Origin: Cellvibrio sp. PSBB023
Lineage (GTDB): Bacteria; Pseudomonadota; Gammaproteobacteria; Pseudomonadales; Cellvibrionaceae
Assembly (NCBI RefSeq): GCF_002007605.1
Contig: NZ_CP019799.1
Coordinates: forward strand, 1,736,001 to 1,800,000
Length of the DNA stretch: 64,000 nt
Direction of reading: 5' to 3'
This document shows positions 10,466 to 19,834 of the stretch, in pieces (the first letter of the stretch is position 1; each line of letters opens with the position of its first letter). The translations under genes were made by a program, and so were the position numbers. Under the pieces are notes generated by a model. The model searched no databases. It saw only the letters and a program-made list of their open reading frames with translations, and was not told the origin of the DNA.

Positions 10466-13400
10466 TTAACTCACAAATACGCGAGCATTGCGGAACAGGC
10501 GCAACCAAGCACCATCATCCTTCCACTCATCCGGTTTCCAGGAGTTGGTCACGGCGCGGAATACACGCTCAGGGTGCGGCATCATAATAGTGACGCGACC
10601 ATCTTGACTCGCCACACTGGTAATACCCAAGGGTGATCCATTAGGGTTAGCCGGATAGGTTTCCGTCGCATTCAAGTGATTGTCGATAAAGCGCAGCGCA
10701 ACCGTGCCACTTTCGTTACAGCGCTTGAGTGCGTCAGCGTTGGCAAATTCAGCATAGCCTTCACCGTGTGCCACAGCGACAGGCATATGAGAACCGGTCA
10801 TACCCTTGAACAATACCGATGAGGATTCCTGTACTTGTACCAAGCTGAAACGCGCTTCAAATTGCTCGGATAAGTTACGCACAAAACGCGGCCAGTGGTC
10901 AGCACCGGGAATCAGGTTTTTCAGGTTGGACATCATCTGGCAACCGTTACATACACCCAAACTGAAGGTGTCGTTGCGGTGGAAGAAACGCTCAAACTCA
11001 TCGCGCACTTTGCTGTTGAACAAAATGGTTTTGGACCAACCTTCACCAGCGCCCAATACGTCGCCATAGGAGAAGCCACCACAGGCCACCAGACCTTTGA
11101 AGGTTTCCAGCGATACGCGGCCAGAGAGCAAATCGCTCATGTGTACATCTATCGCGTTAAAACCAGCGCGATCAAACGCCGCCGCCATTTCCACATGACC
11201 ATTCACACCCTGCTCACGCAGCACAGCAATGTTCGGGCGCACGCCAGTGTTGATAAAAGGCGCGGCAACATTTTCATTTTGGTCAAAGCTGAGTTTAACG
11301 CTCAGGCCTGGATCAGCTTTCAGGATGCCATCAAACTCGGATTGCGCGCAGGCCGGGTTATCGCGCAAGGCTTGAATACGATAACTGGTTTCAGCCCACA
11401 AACTTTGCAAGGCCGCACGCGCCTGATCAAAAATCACCGCGTTATTAGCGTGGATACGCAAAGTATCTTCATCATTCAATTGGCCGATGACATGCACATG
11501 GCTAATACCGGCGGCAGTAAAGCGCGCTTGTACGACAGCAGATTTGTCGCGCGCAACTTGCAATACAGCGCCCGCTTCTTCACTAAACAATACCGCCAGC
11601 GCATCATCGCCTAAACCGTCCAGAGTGATATCCACACCGGTATGACCGGCAAATGCCATTTCAGCAAGGGTAGCAAACAAGCCACCATCACTGCGGTCGT
11701 GATACGCAAGAATTTCATTGGCAGCGAGGCTGGCTTGCATCGCATTGAAGAAACCTTTGAGTTGGGCACCGGAATCCAGATCAGCCGCCACATCACCCAA
11801 TTGGTTGTAAACCTGCGCCAGGATTGAACCACCCAAGCGGTTTTTGCCGTTACCCAAGTCAACCAAAATCAGATCGGTAGCGCCTTTGTCAGTGCGCAGT
11901 TGCGGCGTCAGGGTTTGACGAACATCGACCACGGGCGCAAAGGCCGAAATGACCAGCGACAAGGGAGCGGTAACAGCTTTGTCCTGATCGCCATCCTTCC
12001 ACGCGGTGCGCATGGACATTGAGTCTTTACCCACCGGGATAGTAATTCCCAACTCAGGGCAGAGTTCCATACCCACAGCTTGTACGGTGCGATAGAGCTT
12101 TTCGTCTTCACCTTTATGGCCAGCGGCACACATCCAGTTAGCCGACAGTTTTACGTCCGAGAGTTTTTCAATGCGAGTCGCGGCGATGTTGGTAATGGCT
12201 TCGGCAATTGCCATGCGGCCAGAGGCTGGTGCATCAAGCAGTGCCAGCGGGGTGCGCTCGCCCATACTCATCGCTTCGCCTTTAATACTGTCGTAACTCA
12301 CTGTCGTCACGGCACAATCAGCGACTGGAACCTGCCAGGGGCCAACCATTTGGTCGCGCACCACCATACCGGTTACCGAGCGGTCACCAATGGTAATCAA
12401 GAAGTTTTTGCTCGCTACCGCTGGGTGTTTCAGCACGCGTTCGGCAGCGTCATTGATATTGATTTCTTCCGTCGAGAAAGGCACAACGGCAGCGGTATGG
12501 GAATCCGCACTGCGGTGCATTTTAGGCGGTTTGCCAAACAGCACTGACATGGGCAGATCGACAGGTTTGGCGTCAAAGTGTTTGTCATTGACCAGCAGGT
12601 GCTTCTCGTCAGTCGCTTCACCTACTACGGCGTAAGGTGCGCGCTCGCGTTTGCAAATGGCTTCAAAACGCGCCAAGTCCTGGGGATTAATCGCCAACAC
12701 GTAGCGCTCTTGCGATTCGTTACACCAAATCGCCAAGGGGCTCATGCCGGGTTCGTCGTTGGGCACATTGCGCAGCTCAAATTTGCCGCCGGTGCCGCCG
12801 TCTTTCACCAACTCAGGGAAAGCGTTAGATAAACCACCCGCGCCCACATCATGGATAAAGGCGATAGGGTTTTGCTCACCCTGCTGCCAACAGGCGTCGA
12901 TGACTTCCTGACAGCGACGTTCAATTTCCGGGTTTTGACGTTGCACCGAGGCAAAATCCAAATCTTCTGAGGAAGAACCGGACGCCATAGATGATGCTGC
13001 ACCGCCCCCCAAACCAATCAACATCGCCGGGCCGCCCAATACCACCAATTTGGTGCCTGCACTAAAGGGCGGCTTTTCGATATGTTCTGCTTTGATGTTG
13101 CCGTAACCACCAGCCAACATAATGGGCTTGTGGTAGCCACGACGTTCGCCGTCGAAGTCTTCCTCAAAGGTGCGGAAGTAACCACAAATATTCGGGCGAC
13201 CAAATTCATTGTTAAACGCAGCGCCACCGAGTGGACCATCGATCATGATATCCAGCGCCGTCACAATGCGACCGGGCTTACCATAATTCACTTCCCAAGG
13301 CTGTTCAAAGCCGGGAATCTGCAGGTTGGATACAGTAAAACCATTCAACCCCACTTTGGGTTTGGAACCGCGCCCTACAGCACCTTCATCGCGAATCTCG

Positions 13401-14338
13401 CCACCGGAACCGGTACCAGCACCCGAGAAGGGTGAAATCGCCGTTGGGTGGTTGTGAGTCTCTACCTTCATTAATAAGTGGATAGGCTCTTGATGGTATT
13501 CATATGCCTTGGTTTCCGGGTTCGGGTAGAAACGCCCTGCCTCGTGTCCCACGACTACCGCCGCATTATCGGCATAAGCGGAAAGCACATCTTCACCACC
13601 AACTTCATTGGTGTTTTTGATCATTTTGAACAGGCTGCGCTCCTGCTCAACACCATCGATAGTCCAGGAAGCATTGAAAATCTTGTGGCGACAGTGCTCG
13701 GAGTTGGCCTGCGCAAACATCATCAATTCCACATCGACCGGATTGCGGCCAAGGGTTTGGAAGGCATCAACCAAATAGTCGATTTCGTCTTCTGCTAAAG
13801 CCAAACCGAGTGACTTGTTGGCCGCAACCAGTGCCGCACGACCGCCACCAAGGATATCCACACTGGTTTGCGGCGCGGGTTCTTGCGCGGTAAAAATTTG
13901 CGCCGCGGCATCCAGGCTATCAAATACAGTTTCCACCATACGGTCATGCAGCACAGCAATAATCGCCGCACGATCGGTCGCAGAAATCGCACCCTGTACA
14001 TAATAGGCAACGCCACGCTCAACGCGTTTTACGGCATCCAGACCTGTGTTTTTAGCGATATCAGTTGCCTTGGACGCCCAAGGGGAAATGGTCCCCAAAC
14101 GCGGCACCACTAAAAATAACTCGCCGTCGTGATTCACTTCCCCCTCAACTTTCGGGCCGTAGGTTAATAGTTGCTGCAGCACCTGCTGTTGCTCCGCACT
14201 CAAGGGCGTAGACAGGTTGGCAAAGTGCACAAATTCAGAGCTGACACCAGTCACCGCAGGCACGCGCTGTTGCAGGGTAGTCAGGAGTTTTTGTGTACGG
14301 AAACTGGAAAGAGCGGGAGCGCCACGCAGAATCAGCAT
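10466..14338 (-). CDS. purL: Phosphoribosylformylglycinamidine synthase
   Basis: 1290 residues, the long single-chain form of gammaproteobacteria. In order it has an N-terminal PurS-like domain, a linker, two PurM-like ATP-binding halves and a C-terminal class I glutamine amidotransferase domain. Visible marks are [32 protein letters not shown], the glycine-rich [19 protein letters not shown], and the amidotransferase nucleophile in GVCNGCQ. It makes FGAM from FGAR, glutamine and ATP, the fourth step of de novo purine synthesis. It is monocistronic with its own terminator. No PurR-type box was seen upstream. Confidence 0.98.
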   Translation of the reverse strand: MLILRGAPALSSFRTQKLLTTLQQRVPAVTGVSSEFVHFANLSTPLSAEQQQVLQQLLTYGPKVEGEVNHDGELFLVVPRLGTISPWASKATDIAKNTGLDAVKRVERGVAYYVQGAISATDRAAIIAVLHDRMVETVFDSLDAAAQIFTAQEPAPQTSVDILGGGRAALVAANKSLGLALAEDEIDYLVDAFQTLGRNPVDVELMMFAQANSEHCRHKIFNASWTIDGVEQERSLFKMIKNTNEVGGEDVLSAYADNAAVVVGHEAGRFYPNPETKAYEYHQEPIHLLMKVETHNHPTAISPFSGAGTGSGGEIRDEGAVGRGSKPKVGLNGFTVSNLQIPGFEQPWEVNYGKPGRIVTALDIMIDGPLGGAAFNNEFGRPNICGYFRTFEEDFDGERRGYHKPIMLAGGYGNIKAEHIEKPPFSAGTKLVVLGGPAMLIGLGGGAASSMASGSSSEDLDFASVQRQNPEIERRCQEVIDACWQQGEQNPIAFIHDVGAGGLSNAFPELVKDGGTGGKFELRNVPNDEPGMSPLAIWCNESQERYVLAINPQDLARFEAICKRERAPYAVVGEATDEKHLLVNDKHFDAKPVDLPMSVLFGKPPKMHRSADSHTAAVVPFSTEEININDAAERVLKHPAVASKNFLITIGDRSVTGMVVRDQMVGPWQVPVADCAVTTVSYDSIKGEAMSMGERTPLALLDAPASGRMAIAEAITNIAATRIEKLSDVKLSANWMCAAGHKGEDEKLYRTVQAVGMELCPELGITIPVGKDSMSMRTAWKDGDQDKAVTAPLSLVISAFAPVVDVRQTLTPQLRTDKGATDLILVDLGNGKNRLGGSILAQVYNQLGDVAADLDSGAQLKGFFNAMQASLAANEILAYHDRSDGGLFATLAEMAFAGHTGVDITLDGLGDDALAVLFSEEAGAVLQVARDKSAVVQARFTAAGISHVHVIGQLNDEDTLRIHANNAVIFDQARAALQSLWAETSYRIQALRDNPACAQSEFDGILKADPGLSVKLSFDQNENVAAPFINTGVRPNIAVLREQGVNGHVEMAAAFDRAGFNAIDVHMSDLLSGRVSLETFKGLVACGGFSYGDVLGAGEGWSKTILFNSKVRDEFERFFHRNDTFSLGVCNGCQMMSNLKNLIPGADHWPRFVRNLSEQFEARFSLVQVQESSSVLFKGMTGSHMPVAVAHGEGYAEFANADALKRCNESGTVALRFIDNHLNATETYPANPNGSPLGITSVASQDGRVTIMMPHPERVFRAVTNSWKPDEWKDDGAWLRLFRNARVFVS

Positions 14339-14468
14339 AGTGGGAAGAGCCTCAGCATCGGGGGGATTGGAAAAAAGGCCGCCATTGTACTGGATTTAAC
14401 AATGAATCAGGCAGGTTTTTAATCCCACAGCCTATGCGCAGCAAAAACGGCAGTGAATCAGGCAAATC

Positions 14469-14502
14469 TACCTACTTATCTATCGCTATAGATAAGAAGG
14501 TA
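14469..14502. repeat. Inverted repeat upstream of purL
   Basis: Arms TACCT-A-CTTATCTAT and ATAGATAAG-A-AGGTA surround a CGCT loop, giving 14 paired bases with one A/A mismatch. It lies about 130 bp upstream of the purL start and could be an operator or an RNA hairpin. Confidence 0.6.
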
Positions 14503-14701
14503 TATGGCAACCAAATCGCCCTTTTCTCTCAGCAGCAAAAACGATAAATAGCACACCACAGGCTCAACCAAAACATGGCTGGCACAAAAAACAACCAAGC
14601 AAAATCAGGGCCTTATAACCAAAAAGTCTGAATTTTGGTGATTTTTTACGCAAGTTTTTAACAAAAATTTACGGTTATGGTCATTTTTATGCGCTACCAG
14701 A

Positions 14702-14745
14702 GCGCAAAAATGGCACCTAAAACACCATTTTTGCGCATTTTTTTC
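14702..14745 (+). terminator. Orphan plus-strand terminator
   Basis: A perfect 12-bp stem GCGCAAAAATGG / CCATTTTTGCGC with an 11-nt loop is followed by a T7 run. No plus-strand gene lies upstream before 9315, so it implies a short plus-strand transcript from the purL-mltF gap, or an attenuator before mltF. Confidence 0.65.
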
Positions 14746-15006
14746 GCCGTTCGTCGGGTTTTCAGCAACGCCTGAAAACCGCCAAAACCCTTGTCAGCAG
14801 AGGAGCCGGGGCAAAAACGGTCAAATAACCATCAAACAGCTAGCCTATGTATGCTCAAAAAACAAGCTAGGCACACCCAAAAACTGGCTATACCATGGTC
14901 GGGTATTTGCACGGGTCATTAATGGATTTGGATTCGGCATGAATGCGCACACACGAAATAGAACACCCTTTCGGGCGATGCAGTTCAGAAACCGGAGTAA
15001 CCCCTT

Positions 15007-16539
15007 ATGGAAATTCGCAAACCTTCTGTGTTAGTGATTAAGTCCATCTTGACGAGCCTTATCATCGGCTCATTACTGATTGCCAGCAGCCTAGTGCTGG
15101 TACGTAGCACCCCTCCCAGTCAGTTGGAGCAGGTGTTGGAAGCAGGCGAATTGCGCGTAGTATCGAGCAATGGCCCAACAACTTATTATGAAGGCCCCAA
15201 TGGCCTGACAGGCTTTGAATACAGCTTGGTGAAAGGCTTTGCCGACTCGCTGGGCGTTCGCTTGGTTATCGAAGATGAGTCCAATCTGGAGCTCATGCTC
15301 GCTGGCGTTGAACGTAATCAATACCACCTTGCCGCAGCGGGATTAACCGCACTGGAAAGCCGCAGCAAGAATTTGCTGTTTGCAGATCCATTCATGCAGG
15401 TTACCCAGCAATTGGTTTACAACAGCCGCTTACGTCAACCAGCCAGCATTGCAGATCTTAATGGCAAAGAGGTTCTGGTAATTGCTAACTCTTCCCATGC
15501 GGAACGCTTGCGCGAGTTGCAAAACACTTTCCCGCAGTTGCAATGGCGTGAAATACCCAACGCGGAAATGATTGACTTGCTGGAGTTGGTAAATAAAGGC
15601 GACGCGGATTATGCCGTGGTGGATTCCAGTGCATTTGATTTGAATCGCTATTCCTACCCCAAGGCCAAACTGGCGTTTGATGTCAGTGATCCGCAACCCT
15701 TGGCCTGGGCATTTCCAGCAGGAAAAGACGATACGCTCTACTCCGCCGCCCAGCACTATCTGGGCAGCATCAAAGCCAATGGTAAGCTGGCCAAAGTCAC
15801 CGAAGAATTCTTTGATCGCCACATTGAGGAAGTCACCACCGGCGAAGCCATGGCCTTTACCTATCGCCTTGAGCAACGTTTGCCCCAATGGGTAGACGAC
15901 ATGAAAGCGGCAGCAGCAGAATTTGAGTTGGACTGGCAATTATTGGCGGCCATCAGCTATCAGGAATCCCATTGGAAAGCCGATGCGCGCTCCCATACCG
16001 GTGTCCGCGGTTTAATGATGCTGACTAAAAATACCGCCAAGGCTATGGGCATCAAGGATCGCGAAGACCCGCAGCAAAGTATTTATGGCGGCGCCAAGTA
16101 CCTGCGTTTGCTGCTGGAACGCCTGCCACAACGTATTGAAGGTGATGAGCGGTTAAATTTTGCCCTGGCTGCATACAACCAGGGGCTTGGTCACTTGGAA
16201 GATGCACGTGTACTCACTGAGCGCATGGGCGGCAACCCCAGTAAATGGAAAGATGTACGCAAGTACATGCCATTGCTGTCCAAGCACCAGTATTACAGCC
16301 GCGCCAAACACGGTTACATGCGAGGATGGGAACCGGTCAAATTTGTGGATAACGTGCTCAACTACCACAAGATTATCGCCTGGCATCAGCAGCAGGAAGA
16401 GTTCCGACTGGCCACTACCGGCACAGGCAACCGCCTATCGCTTAACACCCTGCAAAAGCGAGATAGCGATGAAAGCGGTAGCCGCGGTGATATCAGCGAC
16501 AGAGCAGAAAAACGCACCACTGGTAGCTCCATACTCTAA
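15007..16539 (+). CDS. mltF: Membrane-bound lytic murein transglycosylase F
   Basis: 510 residues. An N-terminal membrane helix (ILTSLIIGSLLIASSLVLV) precedes a SBP_bac_3 domain (about 45-270) and a lysozyme-like SLT domain with the catalytic Glu in AISYQESHWKADARS, plus the GLMMLT and NFALAAYNQG motifs. MltF cleaves peptidoglycan exolytically to 1,6-anhydromuropeptides, and the solute-binding domain regulates it. The order purL-mltF (divergent) is known in related gammaproteobacteria. A clear terminator follows. The C-terminal ~40 residues are polar and probably disordered. Confidence 0.94.
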   Translation: MEIRKPSVLVIKSILTSLIIGSLLIASSLVLVRSTPPSQLEQVLEAGELRVVSSNGPTTYYEGPNGLTGFEYSLVKGFADSLGVRLVIEDESNLELMLAGVERNQYHLAAAGLTALESRSKNLLFADPFMQVTQQLVYNSRLRQPASIADLNGKEVLVIANSSHAERLRELQNTFPQLQWREIPNAEMIDLLELVNKGDADYAVVDSSAFDLNRYSYPKAKLAFDVSDPQPLAWAFPAGKDDTLYSAAQHYLGSIKANGKLAKVTEEFFDRHIEEVTTGEAMAFTYRLEQRLPQWVDDMKAAAAEFELDWQLLAAISYQESHWKADARSHTGVRGLMMLTKNTAKAMGIKDREDPQQSIYGGAKYLRLLLERLPQRIEGDERLNFALAAYNQGLGHLEDARVLTERMGGNPSKWKDVRKYMPLLSKHQYYSRAKHGYMRGWEPVKFVDNVLNYHKIIAWHQQQEEFRLATTGTGNRLSLNTLQKRDSDESGSRGDISDRAEKRTTGSSIL

Positions 16540-16561
16540 TCGCCCCCCTACTCCCTCCAAG

Positions 16562-16586
16562 ACTGCCGCACCTGCGGCAGTTTTTG
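16562..16586 (+). terminator. mltF terminator
   Basis: Stem ACTGCCGCA / TGCGGCAGT with a 2-nt spacer followed by T5, 22 bp after the mltF stop. Confidence 0.9.
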
Positions 16587-16698
16587 TTTGTACTACCACA
16601 TTCCCCAGGTTCCTGAAGAAATACATCCTTGCATGGTTTGGCACCGTACAAGGGAGTAGAATGCCGCCCCAAGATTAGCTGCCGATTGATGATCTCCC

Positions 16699-19600
16699 AT
16701 GATTCCACGCATAGACCAAACCTCGCCCGTCCAGGCTTTGTACTTGAACTTTATCAATACATTGCGTGAACGCGGTTTCACCGGTGACCTGAACCCGGAC
16801 TACGCCAACCGTACGGTACTGGCGACAGATAACTCTATCTACCAGGTATTGCCCCAAGGAGTACTCTACCCGCGCGATACAGCCGATCTGGTACGCATTG
16901 CAACACTTAGCCAGGAACCACCATTCCAACAGGTCATATTGAGCCCTCGCGGCGGTGGTACCGGTACCAATGGCCAATCACTCACCGACGGCTTGGTGGT
17001 TGATACCTCCAAATACATGAACCAGATTCTGGAAATCAATGTCGAGGAGCGCTGGGTCCGGGTGCAGTGCGGTGTGGTCAAAGACCAACTCAATGCAGCC
17101 ATAAAACCCCACGGGTTGTTTTTTGCACCGGAACTCTCCACCAGTAACCGCGCCACTATCGGTGGCATGATTAATACTGACGCCTCCGGTCAGGGTTCCT
17201 GTCGCTACGGCAAAACCCGCGACCACGTAATGGAATTGAAAACGGTATTGCTTGATGGCACAGAGTGGACATCAGCCGCAATCGATGAAACCGCGCTGGA
17301 AACCCTGTGGAAACGCGAAGACCGCGTGGGTGATATTCACCGTGTTATTGATGCTATCCAGCGTGAACATCACGCATTAATTGATGCAAAATTTCCCAAA
17401 CTCAATCGCTGTCTCACCGGTTATGACCTGGCACATATCCGCGATAACCAGGGCCGATTTAACCTCAACAACATTTTATGCGGCAGTGAAGGCACCCTCG
17501 GCTTTATCACTGAAGCAAAAATCAGCCTGTTGCCTATTCCAAAATGCAGTGCACTGATTAACGTTAATTATCGCGATTTCAACGTTGCCCTGCGCGATGC
17601 CACGCAACTCATGAAAGCTGAACCAACCTCTATTGAGACCGTCGATTCAAAAGTATTGAATTTGGCGATGAACGATATTGTGTGGCATAGCGTTGCTGAT
17701 TTTTTCCCAGCGCCGGAGAGCGGGGAAAAAATCCAGGGCATTAATCTGGTGGAATACACAGCTGATTCAGAAAACGATTTAAAAGCCGATGTGAAAAAAC
17801 TGACAGATCTGCTGGATCAGGCCGCACAAGATATCAACACAGGCCGCATCAGTTACTCCATCGCCTGGGGTAGCGACGCAGTTAATAAAATCTGGGGCAT
17901 GCGCAAAAAAGCGGTGGGCTTACTCGGGAATGTGGAGGGTGAAATTCGCCCCGTCCCCTTTGTGGAAGACACTGCAGTACCGCCCGAAAACCTCGCTGAT
18001 TTTATCGCCGAGTTCCGCGCGGTATTGGATGAACACAAACTGACCTACGGCATGTTTGGTCATGTCGATGCCGGTGTACTACACGTGCGCCCAGCACTGG
18101 ACATGAAAGATCCGGCGCAAGAAAAAATGGTGCGCGTGATTACCGACAAGGTGGTTGCCCTCACCCAAAAATACAATGGCCTGTTATGGGGCGAACACGG
18201 CAAAGGGGTTCGCTCGGAATACGCACCGGCCTTTTTTGGTGAGTTGTACCCGCAAATCCAACGCATCAAAGCGGCGTTTGACCCACGCAACCAACTCAAT
18301 CCGGGAAAAATTGCCACACCCTCAGCCGATATCGCCTTATTAAAAATTGACGGCGTCGCAACACGGGGCCAAGTGGATCGCAAAATCCCGGTACAAGTCT
18401 GGGAAGGCTATAGCGAAGGCATGCACTGTAACGGCAACGGTCTGTGCTACAGCTGGAACCCTAACGATGCCATGTGCCCTAGCTGGAAAGGTACGCGGGA
18501 ACGCAAACACTCCCCCAAAGGCCGTGCATCGCTCATGCGCGAATGGCTCAAACAAATGAGCGAGCGCGGCATTAATGCGGTAGAAGAAAGTAAAAAACTG
18601 AAACGTGCGAACTTTTTATTCACCTTACCCAGTCGCACCATCAACACCCTGGGCAAGCGCAAAGGTGAATACGATTTCTCCCATGAAGTGCATGAATCCA
18701 TGCTGGGCTGCCTTGCGTGTAAATCCTGTGTTGGCCAATGCCCTATCAAAGTGGATGTTCCCGAATTCCGGGCGAAATTTTTAGAGCTGTATTACAGCCG
18801 TTACTTGCGTCCGCTCAAGGATTATTTCATTGGCGGTCTGGAATTTATGATTCCCACTCTTGCCAAAATGCCTTGGGCCTACAACCTGCTAATGAAACCG
18901 GCCTTTATGCAAAAGTTTATGGCTCGTTTTATCGGTATGGTAGATAGCCCTCTGCTTACCGGCATAAGCTTGCATAAAGCCGCCGAAAAACTCGAGGTGA
19001 ATTACGCTACGCTGGAGAATATCGCCCAATTAAATCCAGCGGAAAAAGCCAAGGCCGTTATTTTGGTACAGGATGCCTTTACCAGCTATTTTGAAACGCC
19101 ATTAGTGGTAGACACTCTCACCCTGCTTAAAAAACTCGGCTTTGTGCCGCTGTTGGCGCCCTTCAAGCCCAATGGTAAACCCCTGCAAGTACATGGATTT
19201 TTAAAGGCTTTTGCCAAAGCAGCCGATGCCAATGCCACCCAACTCAATGGCATTGCCTCTTCCGGCATTCCCTTGATTGGTATCGAACCGGCGATGACGC
19301 TAGCCTATCGCGCTGAATATAAAAAAGTGCTGGGTGACAATGCTCCCAAAGTACTGTTGGTTCAAGAGTGGCTTGCCAAACAAACCGAATTATTGGAAGG
19401 CAAGATTACGCAATTCAGGGCAGCCGATTTCTCACTGCTCGCCCACTGTACAGAAAAAACCAATGCGGTTAGTTCCATCAAGGATTGGCAGACAGTATTT
19501 GCCAAACTCGGCCAACAACTGAAGGTTATAGAGACGGGTTGTTGTGGCATGGCTGGCACCTATGGCCATGAATCCAGCAATGTGGAAACATCGAAAAAAA

Positions 19601-19752
19601 TCTACGCGCTCTCTTGGGCACAAGTAGTAAATAACCCGGTTAACATTGGAAAACTAACGGCAACGGGCTATTCCTGCCGCAGCCAGGCAAAACGGATTGA
19701 CAATGTTAAATTGCCACATCCGGTACAAGTATTACTGCAGCAAGCCGTTTAA
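16699..19752 (+). CDS. ydiJ: FAD/4Fe-4S D-2-hydroxyglutarate dehydrogenase, YdiJ type
   Basis: 1017 residues, matching E. coli YdiJ length. It has an N-terminal FAD-binding PCMH domain (LSPRGGGTGTNGQS and the GGMINTDASGQGS region), an FAD-oxidase C domain ending in FDPRNQLNPGKI, a ferredoxin-like motif CLACKSCVGQCP, and a C-terminal CCG-type domain with ETGCCGMAGTYG. YdiJ homologues oxidise D-2-hydroxyglutarate to 2-oxoglutarate and pass electrons to the respiratory chain. D-2-hydroxyglutarate is a known side product of SerA, which is encoded about 20 kb away, so this enzyme may clear it. Substrate choice rests on family knowledge; D-lactate cannot be excluded. Confidence 0.88.
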   Translation: MIPRIDQTSPVQALYLNFINTLRERGFTGDLNPDYANRTVLATDNSIYQVLPQGVLYPRDTADLVRIATLSQEPPFQQVILSPRGGGTGTNGQSLTDGLVVDTSKYMNQILEINVEERWVRVQCGVVKDQLNAAIKPHGLFFAPELSTSNRATIGGMINTDASGQGSCRYGKTRDHVMELKTVLLDGTEWTSAAIDETALETLWKREDRVGDIHRVIDAIQREHHALIDAKFPKLNRCLTGYDLAHIRDNQGRFNLNNILCGSEGTLGFITEAKISLLPIPKCSALINVNYRDFNVALRDATQLMKAEPTSIETVDSKVLNLAMNDIVWHSVADFFPAPESGEKIQGINLVEYTADSENDLKADVKKLTDLLDQAAQDINTGRISYSIAWGSDAVNKIWGMRKKAVGLLGNVEGEIRPVPFVEDTAVPPENLADFIAEFRAVLDEHKLTYGMFGHVDAGVLHVRPALDMKDPAQEKMVRVITDKVVALTQKYNGLLWGEHGKGVRSEYAPAFFGELYPQIQRIKAAFDPRNQLNPGKIATPSADIALLKIDGVATRGQVDRKIPVQVWEGYSEGMHCNGNGLCYSWNPNDAMCPSWKGTRERKHSPKGRASLMREWLKQMSERGINAVEESKKLKRANFLFTLPSRTINTLGKRKGEYDFSHEVHESMLGCLACKSCVGQCPIKVDVPEFRAKFLELYYSRYLRPLKDYFIGGLEFMIPTLAKMPWAYNLLMKPAFMQKFMARFIGMVDSPLLTGISLHKAAEKLEVNYATLENIAQLNPAEKAKAVILVQDAFTSYFETPLVVDTLTLLKKLGFVPLLAPFKPNGKPLQVHGFLKAFAKAADANATQLNGIASSGIPLIGIEPAMTLAYRAEYKKVLGDNAPKVLLVQEWLAKQTELLEGKITQFRAADFSLLAHCTEKTNAVSSIKDWQTVFAKLGQQLKVIETGCCGMAGTYGHESSNVETSKKIYALSWAQVVNNPVNIGKLTATGYSCRSQAKRIDNVKLPHPVQVLLQQAV

Positions 19753-19771
19753 CATTGCAGCAATAAAACCG

Positions 19772-19795
19772 ACACAGCGACAACTGTCGCTGTGT
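19772..19795. repeat. Hairpin after the dehydrogenase gene
   Basis: Perfect 11-bp inverted repeat ACACAGCGACA / TGTCGCTGTGT with a 2-nt centre and no T run. It sits 20 bp past the ydiJ stop and may stabilise the 3' end or weaken read-through into the DUF349 gene. Confidence 0.6.
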
Positions 19796-19834
19796 TAATA
19801 CCCTACCAACTCACTGACTGACGAAACCACGACT

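Larger units (their letters stand above)
14339..15006. other. 668-bp intergenic region with several hairpins, purL / mltF
   Basis: No credible protein-coding frame. The stretch is AT-rich and holds an interrupted 14-bp hairpin (14469-14502), an AU-rich plus-strand hairpin followed by T6 (14618-14647), a strong plus-strand terminator-like hairpin (14702-14745) and a 9-bp inverted repeat GGTTTTCAG / CTGAAAACC (14757-14780). The terminators face away from purL, so they do not serve it. One or more short plus-strand RNAs, or an mltF leader, would explain them. The promoters of purL and mltF must also be here. Confidence 0.55.

Noticed and set aside
10895..11614. 239-codon open frame opposite purL
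   Set aside because: Antisense to the purL C-terminal domains, no recognisable fold, no promoter or ribosome site.
14339..15006. Purine or other known riboswitch before purL
   Set aside because: No conserved riboswitch core that I recognise; the hairpins are simple stems and the clearest terminator faces away from purL.
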